Shown piece after piece: positions 49,743 through 58,581 of a DNA stretch of 64,000 nucleotides. Position numbers and translations under genes: made by a program. The stretch's first letter is position 1. Each line of letters opens with the position of its first letter. This stretch comes from Burkholderia arboris (GTDB lineage: Bacteria; Pseudomonadota; Gammaproteobacteria; Burkholderiales; Burkholderiaceae), in the NCBI RefSeq assembly GCF_902499125.1, contig NZ_CABVPX010000020.1:1-64000 (forward strand), read 5' to 3'. The notes beneath the pieces were generated by a model that saw nothing but the letters and a program-made list of their open reading frames with translations, had not been told where the DNA came from and searched no databases.

Positions 49743-50342
49743 ATGCAAAAGCAATTCAAGCAACTGGTTCTGCTGGCTGCACTGGTGCCGACGTTCGCGA
49801 TGGCGCAGGCGCTGTCGAATTCCGCACCGGCTGCTCCGGCGGCAGCTGCGCCGATCGACGCCGACAAGAAGGCAGCGATCAAGGATCTGCTCGACGCGAT
49901 CGATGCGCCGAAGCTCGTGTCGGCAATCGGCAACAGCGCCGAAATGCAGGCCAAGCAACTCGTGCCGGCAATCCTGTCGGACGCGCTGTCGGAAAACAAG
50001 ACGCTGAACGACAAGCAGAAGCAGGCTGCCGTTCCGACGCTGCAGAAGAACTCGGTGCCGAAGCTGGTTGACGGCGCAGGCAAGGTGTTCGGCACGCAAC
50101 AGTTCCAGAACGACGCGATGTCGGCTCAGTACGACGCCTACGCGAAGTACTACAGCACGTCGGAGATCAAGGATCTGACGACGTTCTACAAGAGCCCGAC
50201 GGGCCGCAAGTTCATCCAGGTTCAGGATCAGGTCGGTCGCGACGTGGTCAACGGCCTGATGCAGAAGTACATGCCGCAAGCGATCCAGGCAACGCGTACG
50301 CAGGCTGACAAGGAAGTCGCAGCAGTCAAGCCGGGCAAGTAA
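49743..50342 (+). CDS. DUF2059 exported protein
   Basis: A 199-aa protein. The signal peptide is MQKQFKQLVLLAALVPTFAMA. A DUF2059 domain covers the C-terminal half (YDAYAKYYSTSEIKDLTTFYKSPTGRKFIQVQ...), with an N-terminal helical DADKKAAIKDLLDAID. Three in-frame starts (GTG ATG ATG) follow AAGGGAG; the second ATG is preferred for spacing. Function of the family is unknown; probably periplasmic. Confidence 0.85.
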   Translation: MQKQFKQLVLLAALVPTFAMAQALSNSAPAAPAAAAPIDADKKAAIKDLLDAIDAPKLVSAIGNSAEMQAKQLVPAILSDALSENKTLNDKQKQAAVPTLQKNSVPKLVDGAGKVFGTQQFQNDAMSAQYDAYAKYYSTSEIKDLTTFYKSPTGRKFIQVQDQVGRDVVNGLMQKYMPQAIQATRTQADKEVAAVKPGK

Positions 50343-50405
50343 AGCTGTCCGGGCACGCCACCGGCCGTTCGGCCGGGTTTGGCGGGAGCCTGACGACAGT
50401 GCGAT

Positions 50406-50446
50406 AATGGCCGTTTGCGCGTGAGCGCAAGCGGCCATTTCTTTTC
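50406..50446 (+). terminator. Intrinsic terminator of the DUF2059 gene
   Basis: A long stem TGGCCGTTTGCGC/GCGCAAGCGGCCA (one G-T pair) with GTGA loop, followed by TTTCTTTT. Confidence 0.85.
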
Positions 50447-50497
50447 TGGCGCGTTCTGCCGGCGGCGAGCCGGTCGCGTCCCTCCGAGGTTTTCACG

Positions 50498-51580
50498 ATG
50501 CGCGTCTTTAATTTCTCCGCCGGCCCTGCGGCGATGCCCGAGGAAGTGCTGCGGCAAGCTGCCGACGAAATGCTCGACTGGCACGGCAGCGGCATGAGCG
50601 TGATGGAGATGAGCCATCGCGGCAAGGAATTCATGTCGATCCACGAGGCTGCGCTGACCGATCTGCGCGACCTGCTCGGCGTGCCGGCCAGCCACCGGGT
50701 CCTGTTCCTGCAGGGCGGCGGCATCGCGGAAAACGCGATCGTGCCGATGAACCTGCTCGGCTCGCGCAAGACCGCCGACTTCGTCGTGACGGGCTCGTGG
50801 TCGCAGAAATCGTTCAACGAGGCGAAGAAGTTCTGCACGCCGCATCTCGCAGCGAACGGCAAGACGGACGACGGCTTCACGCGTGCGCCCGCGCGCGCCG
50901 AATGGCAGCTGTCGGACGATCCGGCCTACGTGCATCTGTGCACCAACGAGACGATCGACGGCGTCGAGACGTTCGAGATCCCCGATCTCGGCGACGTGCC
51001 GCTGGTCGCGGATGTCTCGTCGCATATCCTGTCGCGCCCGATGGATGTCGCGAAATACGGCGTGCTGTTCGGCGGCGCGCAGAAGAACATCGGGATGGCC
51101 GGCGTGACGGTCGTGATCGTGCGCGAGGATCTGCTCGATCGCGCGCTGTCGATCTGCCCGTCCGCATTCGAATGGAAGACCATCGCCGCGAACAACTCCC
51201 TGTACAACACGCCGCCCACCTACGCGATCTACATCGCGGGCCTCGTGTTCCAGTGGCTGAAGCGGCAGGGTGGCCTCGAAGCGATCGAGGCCCGCAATAT
51301 CGAAAAATCGAAGCTGCTCTACGACACGATCGACGCGAGCAGCTTCTATCTGAACAAGGTCGAGCCGGCAGCACGTTCGCGGATGAACGTGCCGTTTTTC
51401 CTGGCCGACGAAACGCGCAACGAAGACTTCCTTGCCGGCGCAAAGGCGCGCGGGCTGCTGCAGCTGAAGGGCCACAAGTCCGTCGGCGGCATGCGGGCGT
51501 CGATCTACAACGCGGTGCCGCTCGAGGGCGTGAAAGCGCTCGTCGAGTACATGAAGGACTTCGAGCAGCGCGGCGCCTGA
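50498..51580 (+). CDS. serC: Phosphoserine aminotransferase
   Basis: A 360-aa class V PLP enzyme of serine and pyridoxine biosynthesis, converting 3-phosphohydroxypyruvate and glutamate to phosphoserine. N-terminus FNFSAGPAAMPEEVL, GGGIAENAIVPMNLL and the PLP Lys in FGGAQKNIGMAG. First gene of the serC-pheA-tyrA-aroA-cmk-rpsA run. Confidence 0.97.
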   Translation: MRVFNFSAGPAAMPEEVLRQAADEMLDWHGSGMSVMEMSHRGKEFMSIHEAALTDLRDLLGVPASHRVLFLQGGGIAENAIVPMNLLGSRKTADFVVTGSWSQKSFNEAKKFCTPHLAANGKTDDGFTRAPARAEWQLSDDPAYVHLCTNETIDGVETFEIPDLGDVPLVADVSSHILSRPMDVAKYGVLFGGAQKNIGMAGVTVVIVREDLLDRALSICPSAFEWKTIAANNSLYNTPPTYAIYIAGLVFQWLKRQGGLEAIEARNIEKSKLLYDTIDASSFYLNKVEPAARSRMNVPFFLADETRNEDFLAGAKARGLLQLKGHKSVGGMRASIYNAVPLEGVKALVEYMKDFEQRGA

Positions 51581-51613
51581 CGGCGGCGCTGTTCAAACAG
51601 CACGGCAAAACGC

Positions 51614-52696
51614 ATGGACGACGAACTGAATTCCCGCCTGAAACCGCTGCGCGATCGCATCGACGCGATCGATGCGCAGCTGATCGCGCTCCTGAACCAG
51701 CGCGCCGCGGTGGCGCTGGAGGTGGGCGAGGTCAAGAAGCATTTCAACGCGCCGGTGTTCCGGCCGGAGCGCGAGCTGCAGGTGATCGCGCGGCTGCAGG
51801 ACATGAGCGCCGGGCCGCTCGCGAGCGAGCACATCAGCGCCATCTGGCGCGAGATCATGGCTGCGAGCCGCGCGCTCGAGCAGACGATCCACGTCGCGTT
51901 CCTCGGGCCGGTCGGCACGTACAGCGAACAGGCGATGCTCGAGTATTTCGGCCAGTCGATCGAAGGGCTGCCGTGCCCGTCGATCGACGAGGTGTTCCGC
52001 TCGGTCGAGGCCGGTGCGTCCGCATTCGGCATCGCGCCGGTCGAGAATTCGACCGAAGGTGCCGTGTCGCGCACGCTCGACCTGCTGCTGCAGACGCAAC
52101 TGCTGATCAGCGGCGAGCTCGCATTGCCGATCCACCACAACCTGCTGACGCAAAGCGGCACGCTCGACGGCGTGAAGCGCGTCTGCGCGCATGCGCAGGC
52201 GCTTGCGCAATGCCAGCAATGGCTCGCCGCGAATGCGCCGCAGCTCGAGCGGCAGGCCGTGGCGAGCAACGCGGAGGCCGCGCGTCTCGCGGCCGCCGAT
52301 CCGACCGTCGCGGCGATCGCGGGCGACCGCGCAGCCGCGCATTACGGTTTGCAGATCGCGTTCTCGCTGATCCAGGACGATCCGCACAATCGCACGCGCT
52401 TCGTGATCGTCGGCAAGCAGCCGGCGGGCCAGAGCGGTCACGACCAGACGTCGCTGATCGTGTCGGTGAAGAACGAGCCGGGCGCCGTGTTCAAGCTGCT
52501 CGAGCCGCTCGCGCGGCACGGCGTGTCGATGACGCGCTTCGAGTCGCGTCCGGCGCGCGTCGGCACGTGGGAGTACTACTTCTACATCGATATCGAAGGG
52601 CACCGCGACGATGCGGCGGTGGCGGCCGCGCTCGCGGAACTCGGCCAGAAGGCCGCGTTCCTGAAGATACTCGGTTCGTATCCGAGCGCACGCTGA
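51614..52696 (+). CDS. pheA: Bifunctional chorismate mutase/prephenate dehydratase
   Basis: A 360-aa P-protein for phenylalanine synthesis. The AroQ mutase domain is about 1-90 (LRDRIDAIDAQLIALLNQRAAVALEVGEVKK), the prephenate dehydratase domain from about 93 (VAFLGPVGTYSEQA, VPVENSTEG-type APVENSTEGAVSRT, and TRFVIVG), and the C-terminal ACT domain from about 280 (TSLIVSVKNEPGAVFKLLEPLARHGVSMTRFESRP) with the ESRP motif for Phe feedback inhibition. 33 bases after serC. Confidence 0.97.
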   Translation: MDDELNSRLKPLRDRIDAIDAQLIALLNQRAAVALEVGEVKKHFNAPVFRPERELQVIARLQDMSAGPLASEHISAIWREIMAASRALEQTIHVAFLGPVGTYSEQAMLEYFGQSIEGLPCPSIDEVFRSVEAGASAFGIAPVENSTEGAVSRTLDLLLQTQLLISGELALPIHHNLLTQSGTLDGVKRVCAHAQALAQCQQWLAANAPQLERQAVASNAEAARLAAADPTVAAIAGDRAAAHYGLQIAFSLIQDDPHNRTRFVIVGKQPAGQSGHDQTSLIVSVKNEPGAVFKLLEPLARHGVSMTRFESRPARVGTWEYYFYIDIEGHRDDAAVAAALAELGQKAAFLKILGSYPSAR

Positions 52697-52880
52697 GGCG
52701 CGCTGGCCCGTCGCCGGGTCACGCAGGTGACGGAGAGGCGGGCAGGGCAGGCCGGTCGGCGCTGCCGAAGGCGGGTTCGGGCGGCACCCGGTGCAGGTTG
52801 CGCCGGGTGCGGGCTCGTTGCCCGGAATCTGGAATTCCGCATGCGGGGCGTCGTGCCGCACGCATAACTTGGCTCTTGTC

Positions 52881-53807
52881 GTGTCAGGCTTTGCATTCAA
52901 CAAACTGGTCATCTTCGGCGTCGGCCTGATCGGCGGATCGCTGGCCCGCGCGTTGCGCGAGCGCGCGCCGGGCGGCGCGGGCGAAATCGTCGGCGTGGGC
53001 CGCTCGCGTCGCTCGGTCGAGCGCGCGCTGTCGCTCGGCGTGATCGACCGCGCAGCGGCGCTCGACGACGACGCGCAATTGCGCGACGCGCTCGCCGGCG
53101 CCGATCTCGTGCTGCTGGCCGCGCCCGTCGCGCAGACGGGCCCGTTGCTGGCGCGCATCGCGCCGTGGCTCGACGATGCGACGATCGTCACCGACGCGGG
53201 CAGCACCAAGTCCGATGTCGTCGCGGCCGCGCGCGACACGCTCGGCGCGCGAATCGCGCAGTTCGTGCCGGGGCATCCGATTGCCGGCCGCGAGTCGAGC
53301 GGCGTCGAGGCCGCGTTGCCGGACCTGTACGTCGGTCGCAACGTCGTGCTGTGCCCGCTGCCGGAGAACGCGCCCGAATCGGTCGCGCGCATCGACGCGA
53401 TGTGGCGCGCAACCGGCGCCGACGTGCGCACGATGAGCACCGGGCAGCACGATCGCGTGTTTGCGTCGATCAGCCACCTGCCCCACGTGCTGTCGTTCGC
53501 GCTCGTCGAGCAGATTCTCGGCGAGGCCGACGCGGAACTGAAATTCTCGTACGCGGCGGGCGGTTTCCGCGATTTCACGCGCATCGCGGCGTCGAGCCCC
53601 GAGATGTGGCGCGACGTGTGCGTCGCGAACCGCGCGGCGCTGCTCGACGAACTCGACGGCTACACGCGCGTGCTCACGCGGCTGCGTGAGGCGATCGACG
53701 CCGGCGACGGCGCGGCGCTCGAAGCGGTGTTCACGCGCTCGCGCGCCGCACGCAAGGCATGGCAGGAGCGCGGCGGTGCGCCCGCTGCCGAACCGGTCAA
53801 GAAATAA
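52881..53807 (+). CDS. tyrA: Prephenate dehydrogenase (GTG start)
   Basis: A 308-aa NAD(P)-dependent enzyme oxidising prephenate to 4-hydroxyphenylpyruvate. Rossmann motif VIFGVGLIGGSLARAL near the N-terminus, then DAGSTKSDV, PGHPIAGRESSG, HDRVFASISHLPHVLSFAL and GGFRDFTRIA. GTG 52881 gives the expected N-terminus VSGFAFNK; TTG 52869 is an alternative. There is no aminotransferase gene between pheA and tyrA, the gap being only 184 bases. Confidence 0.94.
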   Translation: MSGFAFNKLVIFGVGLIGGSLARALRERAPGGAGEIVGVGRSRRSVERALSLGVIDRAAALDDDAQLRDALAGADLVLLAAPVAQTGPLLARIAPWLDDATIVTDAGSTKSDVVAAARDTLGARIAQFVPGHPIAGRESSGVEAALPDLYVGRNVVLCPLPENAPESVARIDAMWRATGADVRTMSTGQHDRVFASISHLPHVLSFALVEQILGEADAELKFSYAAGGFRDFTRIAASSPEMWRDVCVANRAALLDELDGYTRVLTRLREAIDAGDGAALEAVFTRSRAARKAWQERGGAPAAEPVKK

Positions 53808-53820
53808 CAGGACGATTCCC

Positions 53821-55125
53821 ATGGACTATCTCGATCTCGGCCCGTACTCCAGCGCATCGGGCACCGTGCGCCTGCCCGGCTCGAAGAGCATTTCGAACCG
53901 CGTGCTGCTGCTCGCGGCGCTGGCCGAAGGCGAAACGACGATCACGAACCTGCTCGACTCCGACGATACGCGCGTGATGCTCGACGCACTCGGCAAGCTC
54001 GGCGTGAAGCTCGCGCGCGATGGCGACACCTGTGTCGTGACGGGCACGCGCGGCGCATTCACCGCGAAGACGGCCGACCTGTTCCTCGGCAACGCGGGCA
54101 CGGCCGTGCGGCCGCTGACCGCCGCGCTCGCGGTGAACGGCGGCGACTACCGCGTGCACGGCGTGCCGCGCATGCACGAACGGCCGATCGGCGATCTCGT
54201 CGACGGCCTGCGGCAGATCGGCGCGCAGATCGACTACGAGCTGAACGAAGGTTATCCGCCGTTGCGCATCAAGCCCGCGACGATTTCGGTCGATGCGCCG
54301 ATCCGCGTGCGCGGCGACGTGTCGAGCCAGTTCCTCACGGCACTCCTGATGACGCTGCCGCTCGTGAAGGCGAAGGATGGCCGGACCGTCGTCGAAGTCG
54401 ACGGCGAGCTGATCTCGAAGCCGTACATCGACATCACGATCCGGCTGATGGAGCGCTTCGGCGTGACCATCGAGCGCGACGGCTGGCAGCGTTTCGTCGT
54501 GCCGGCCGGCGTCCGCTACCGCTCGCCGGGGCGGATCATGGTCGAGGGCGACGCGTCGTCCGCGTCGTACTTCCTCGCGGCCGGCGCGCTTGGCGGCGGC
54601 CCGCTGCGGGTCGAAGGCGTGGGGCGTGCGAGCATCCAGGGCGACGTCGGTTTCGCGAACGCGCTGATGCAGATGGGCGCGAACGTGACGATGGGCGACG
54701 ACTGGATCGACGTGCGCGGCATCGGCCACGACCACGGCAAGCTCGAGCCGATCGACATGGACTTCAACCTGATCCCCGATGCGGCGATGACCATCGCGGT
54801 CGCGGCGCTGTTTGCGAACGGCACGAGCACGCTGCGCAACATCGCGAGCTGGCGCGTGAAGGAGACCGACCGCATCGCCGCGATGGCGACCGAGCTGCGC
54901 AAGGTCGGCGCGATCGTCGAGGAAGGCCCCGACTATCTCGTCGTCACGCCGCCGGAAAAGCTCACGCCGAACGCGGCGATCGATACGTACGACGATCACC
55001 GGATGGCGATGTGCTTCTCGCTCGTCAGCCTGGGCGGCGTGCCCGTGCGGATCAACGATCCGAAGTGCGTCGGCAAGACGTTCCCCGACTATTTCGACCG
55101 CTTCGCCGCGCTCGCCAAAGCCTGA
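53821..55125 (+). CDS. aroA: 3-phosphoshikimate 1-carboxyvinyltransferase (EPSP synthase)
   Basis: A 434-aa shikimate-pathway enzyme. LPGSKSISNRVLLLAALAEG, LFLGNAGTAVRPLTAAL (the class I glyphosate-sensitive motif with Gly and Pro in place), the PEP-site RMHERPIGDLVDGLRQIG, GDVSSQFLTALLM and DDHRMAMCFSL. It follows tyrA by 13 bases; here aroA is a separate gene, unlike the tyrA-aroA fusion of some pseudomonads. Confidence 0.97.
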   Translation: MDYLDLGPYSSASGTVRLPGSKSISNRVLLLAALAEGETTITNLLDSDDTRVMLDALGKLGVKLARDGDTCVVTGTRGAFTAKTADLFLGNAGTAVRPLTAALAVNGGDYRVHGVPRMHERPIGDLVDGLRQIGAQIDYELNEGYPPLRIKPATISVDAPIRVRGDVSSQFLTALLMTLPLVKAKDGRTVVEVDGELISKPYIDITIRLMERFGVTIERDGWQRFVVPAGVRYRSPGRIMVEGDASSASYFLAAGALGGGPLRVEGVGRASIQGDVGFANALMQMGANVTMGDDWIDVRGIGHDHGKLEPIDMDFNLIPDAAMTIAVAALFANGTSTLRNIASWRVKETDRIAAMATELRKVGAIVEEGPDYLVVTPPEKLTPNAAIDTYDDHRMAMCFSLVSLGGVPVRINDPKCVGKTFPDYFDRFAALAKA

Positions 55126-55138
55126 CCCGACTGTTCCG

Positions 55139-55825
55139 ATGAAATCGACCCGACCCTTTCACCCGACTCCCGTCATTACGATCGACGGCCCGACCGCCTC
55201 CGGCAAGGGCACCGTCGCGGCGCTCGTCGCTGCGAACCTTGGCTTCCACCTGCTCGACAGCGGCGCGCTGTATCGGCTTGCCGCCCTCGCGAGTGTGCGC
55301 TACGGCATCGCGGCGGAGGACATCGACGCGCTGGTGAAACTGATCGACGATCTGCACATCACGTTCCGCGAAGGCTGTGCGCAGCTCGACGGCGTCGACG
55401 TGTCGAACGACATCCGCGCCGAAGCGGTCGGCAATCGTGCATCGGCCATTGCCGTGCACGGGCCCGTACGCACCGCGCTCGTCGCGCGCCAGCGCGCGTT
55501 CCGCAAGACGCCGGGCCTCGTCGCAGACGGGCGCGACATGGGCACCGTGATCTTCCCGGACGCCGTGCTGAAGGTGTTCCTGACGGCCAGCGCCGAGGCT
55601 CGCGCGACCAGACGGCATAAGCAATTGATGCAAAAAGGTTTTTCTGCTAATATAGATGACTTGCTCCGGGATCTTCGTGAACGTGACGCGCGCGACAGCA
55701 ATCGCGCAGCCGCGCCGCTGAAGCCTGCGGCAGATGCCGAGCTGCTCGATACGTCGGCACTTTCGGTCGATGAAGCCGTCGACCAGGTGCTGCAGTGGTA
55801 CCGGGCAGTCGGCCAACCCGCCTGA
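55139..55825 (+). CDS. cmk: Cytidylate kinase
   Basis: A 228-aa P-loop kinase phosphorylating CMP and dCMP. P-loop DGPTASGKGT (about 16-25), LLDSGALYRLAAL, VADGRDMGTVIFPDA and FLTASAEARATRRHKQL. 13 bases after aroA. The internal stretch near 55620-55660 is unusually AT-rich for this window. Confidence 0.97.
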   Translation: MKSTRPFHPTPVITIDGPTASGKGTVAALVAANLGFHLLDSGALYRLAALASVRYGIAAEDIDALVKLIDDLHITFREGCAQLDGVDVSNDIRAEAVGNRASAIAVHGPVRTALVARQRAFRKTPGLVADGRDMGTVIFPDAVLKVFLTASAEARATRRHKQLMQKGFSANIDDLLRDLRERDARDSNRAAAPLKPAADAELLDTSALSVDEAVDQVLQWYRAVGQPA

Positions 55826-55880
55826 GAAGGCGGGTAGCGGTAGGTGCTCCGTGCCGCAAGCGCGGAGCGTGTTTTGAACC
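55816..55880 (+). promoter_or_regulatory. Two hairpins between cmk and rpsA
   Basis: Hairpin ACCCGCC/GGCGGGT (55816-55835) spans the cmk stop. A second stem, GCTCCG/CGGAGC (about 55845-55868), is followed by GTGTTTTG. Together they look like a weak terminator or attenuator separating cmk from rpsA. Confidence 0.5.
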
Positions 55881-55967
55881 CTTAACCCCGTGTGGTCTTC
55901 GATCTGGCCCTTTCAGCCTGCCATTCCGGCCGGCGTGGCACAGCGAGCCATGCACAATCAGATTTTT

Positions 55968-57680
55968 ATGTCCGACCTGCAAACCTCCACCCCGAATACC
56001 GAATCCTTTGCGGCTCTGTTCGAAGAGTCGCTGACCCGCCAAGACATGCGCGCCGGCGAAGTGATTTCCGCCGAAGTCGTGCGCGTCGACCACAACTTCG
56101 TGGTCGTCAATGCAGGCCTCAAGTCCGAGGCTTACATTCCGATCGAGGAATTCCTGAACGATCAGGGCGAGGTTGAGGTGCAGTCGGGCGATTTCGTGTC
56201 CGTCGCGATCGACGCGCTCGAAAACGGCTACGGCGACACGATCCTGTCGCGCGACAAGGCGAAGCGCCTTGCATCGTGGCTGTCGCTGGAAAAGGCACTC
56301 GACAACAACGAACTCGTCACCGGCACGATCACCGGCAAGGTGAAGGGCGGCATGACCGTGATGGTCAACGGCATCCGCGCGTTCCTGCCGGGTTCGCTGG
56401 TCGACACGCGTCCGGTCAAGGACACGACCCCGTACGAAGGCAAGACGCTCGAGTTCCGCGTGATCAAGCTCGATCGCAAGCGTAACAACGTCGTGCTGTC
56501 GCGTCGTGCAGTGATCGAAGCAACCCAGGGCGAAGAGCGCGCGAAGCTGCTCGAGACGCTGAAGGAAGGCGCGATCGTCAACGGCGTGGTCAAGAACATC
56601 ACCGACTACGGCGCGTTCGTCGACCTCGGCGGCATCGACGGCCTGCTGCACATCACCGACATCGCATGGCGTCGTGTGCGTCACCCGAGCGAAGTCCTGT
56701 CGGTTGGCCAGGAAGTCACCGCGAAGATCCTCAAGTTCGACCAAGAGAAGAACCGCGTCTCGCTGGGCATCAAGCAACTGGGCGACGATCCGTGGGAAGG
56801 CATCTCGCGCCGTTACCCGTCGGGCACGCGCCTGTTCGGCAAGGTCACGAACATCACCGACTACGGCGCATTCGTCGAAGTGGAGTCGGGCATCGAAGGC
56901 CTCGTCCACGTGTCGGAAATGGACTGGACGAACAAGAACGTTGCACCGTCGAAGGTTGTCCAGCTGGGCGACGAAGTCGAAGTCATGGTCCTCGAGATCG
57001 ACGAAGACCGCCGTCGTATCAGCCTCGGCATGAAGCAGTGCAAGCCGAATCCGTGGGATGACTTCAGCCGCAACTTCAAGAAGGGCGACAAGATCACGGG
57101 CGCAATCAAGTCGATCACCGACTTCGGCGTGTTCATCGGTCTGCCGGGCGGCATCGACGGCCTGGTCCACCTGTCGGACCTGTCGTGGAGCGAAACCGGC
57201 GAAGAAGCCGTTCGCAAGTACAAGAAGGGCGACGAAGTCGAAGCCATCGTGCTCGGTATCGACGTCGAGAAGGAGCGCATTTCGCTCGGCATCAAGCAGC
57301 TCGAAGGCGACCCGTTCAGCAACTACGTTGCAATGAACGACAAGGGTTCGATCGTCGACGGCGTCGTGAAGACGGTCGATGCGAAGGGTGCGGTCGTCAC
57401 GCTGACGGGCGACGTCGAAGGCTACCTGCGTGCGTCGGAAATCTCGCAGGATCGCGTCGAAGACGCACGCAACGTGCTGAAGGAAGGCGACAAGGTCAAC
57501 GCGATGGTGATCAACATCGATCGCAAGTCGCGCGGCATCAACCTGTCGATCAAGGCGAAGGATTCGGCTGAACAACAGGAAGCGATCCGCGGCCTGCAGT
57601 CGGACTCCAGCGCTGCTGCGACCGGTACGACCAACCTCGGCGCGCTGCTGAAGGCGAAGCTCGACGGCCAGAACCAGTAA
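55968..57680 (+). CDS. rpsA: 30S ribosomal protein S1
   Basis: A 570-aa protein with six S1 RNA-binding repeats (about 35-105, 120-185, 206-275, 291-362, 378-449, 465-535), each with the G.V..I..YG.FV.L pattern. It delivers mRNAs to the 30S subunit. The start at MSDLQTSTPNTESFAALFEESL matches the family; longer in-frame starts are rejected. High expression is suggested by frequent C-ending codons. Confidence 0.97.
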   Translation: MSDLQTSTPNTESFAALFEESLTRQDMRAGEVISAEVVRVDHNFVVVNAGLKSEAYIPIEEFLNDQGEVEVQSGDFVSVAIDALENGYGDTILSRDKAKRLASWLSLEKALDNNELVTGTITGKVKGGMTVMVNGIRAFLPGSLVDTRPVKDTTPYEGKTLEFRVIKLDRKRNNVVLSRRAVIEATQGEERAKLLETLKEGAIVNGVVKNITDYGAFVDLGGIDGLLHITDIAWRRVRHPSEVLSVGQEVTAKILKFDQEKNRVSLGIKQLGDDPWEGISRRYPSGTRLFGKVTNITDYGAFVEVESGIEGLVHVSEMDWTNKNVAPSKVVQLGDEVEVMVLEIDEDRRRISLGMKQCKPNPWDDFSRNFKKGDKITGAIKSITDFGVFIGLPGGIDGLVHLSDLSWSETGEEAVRKYKKGDEVEAIVLGIDVEKERISLGIKQLEGDPFSNYVAMNDKGSIVDGVVKTVDAKGAVVTLTGDVEGYLRASEISQDRVEDARNVLKEGDKVNAMVINIDRKSRGINLSIKAKDSAEQQEAIRGLQSDSSAAATGTTNLGALLKAKLDGQNQ

Positions 57681-57702
57681 GCCTCACGAGGTCTGCTGAA
57701 GT

Positions 57703-58026
57703 ATGACCAAATCCGAGTTGGTCGCGCAGCTGGCATCGCGATTTCCGCAACTTGTCCTCAAGGATGCGGATTTCGCGGTGAAAACGATGCTCGATGCGAT
57801 GTCCGACGCCCTGGCGAAAGGGCATCGCATTGAAATTCGGGGTTTCGGCAGCTTTGGCCTCAACCGTCGCCCGGCGCGCGTCGGACGCAACCCGAAGTCG
57901 GGGGAGAAAGTGCAGGTGCCCGAGAAGTTCGTGCCGCACTTCAAGCCTGGCAAGGAATTGCGTGAACGCGTCGACGGCCGCGCGGGTGAACCGCTGAAGG
58001 CTGACGATCCGGACGACGAGCGTTGA
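57703..58026 (+). CDS. ihfB: Integration host factor subunit beta
   Basis: A 107-aa DNA-bending protein (HU/IHF fold) forming a heterodimer with IhfA. MTKSELV.QLA, RIEIRGFGSFGLNRRPARVGRNPKSGEKV with the DNA-intercalating Pro arm (RNPKSGEKV), ending FKPGKELRERV. The usual gene order rpsA-ihfB is kept. Confidence 0.97.
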   Translation: MTKSELVAQLASRFPQLVLKDADFAVKTMLDAMSDALAKGHRIEIRGFGSFGLNRRPARVGRNPKSGEKVQVPEKFVPHFKPGKELRERVDGRAGEPLKADDPDDER

Positions 58027-58073
58027 GCGTCGTTCGGTGTGCCCGGAACCTGTCCGGCGAAGGCTGAAAAGAA

Positions 58074-58098
58074 GAGCGCCCCTTGGGGCGCTTTTTTC
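58074..58098 (+). terminator. Intrinsic terminator of the rpsA-ihfB unit
   Basis: AGCGCCCC/GGGGCGCT followed by six Ts and CATTT. Confidence 0.85.
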
Positions 58099-58234
58099 AT
58101 TTCCGGCGGCAGCCGCGCAACGCCTGGCGCAGGATGTGCGCAGCCGCGGAAACGCTTCCTTTACAATACGGGTCGATTCGGTGCGACGAAGGGGAGTCGC
58201 GCGCCGCGGCAAACCTCAACAAAGAGAGGGCTTC

Positions 58235-58528
58235 ATGAAGTTTATCGTCTGGCTGATCCGGGTATTGGTGTTCGTCCTGCTGCTGGTGCTGGCGCTGGCC
58301 AATACGCAAACCGCGACGCTGAATTTCGTTGCCGGCTACGCATGGCAAGCGCCGCTGATCCTGATCGGCCTGGCATTCTTCGCCGTCGGGTTGCTGGCCG
58401 GCCTGCTGTCCGCGCTGCCTTCGATCTTCCGCCTGCGTCTCGAGAACGGGCGTCTGAAGCGCGATCTGCGCGCGGCGCGTGAAACGCCCGCGATCGTCGA
58501 CCAGCCGCCGATGCCGCCCGTCATTTAA
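58235..58528 (+). CDS. lapA: LapA-domain (DUF1049) inner-membrane protein
   Basis: A 97-aa protein with two transmembrane helices (VWLIRVLVFVLLLVLALANTQTATLNF and APLILIGLAFFAVGLLAGLL) and a short charged C-terminal tail starting RLRLENGRLKRDLR. Partner of LapB in regulating LPS synthesis. ATG 58235 is preceded by AGAGAGGG. Confidence 0.9.
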   Translation: MKFIVWLIRVLVFVLLLVLALANTQTATLNFVAGYAWQAPLILIGLAFFAVGLLAGLLSALPSIFRLRLENGRLKRDLRAARETPAIVDQPPMPPVI

Positions 58529-58581
58529 CACGGACGCCGCGCGATCATCGCGCGGTTTTCGTCTCTGCTTCGATATTTCGC

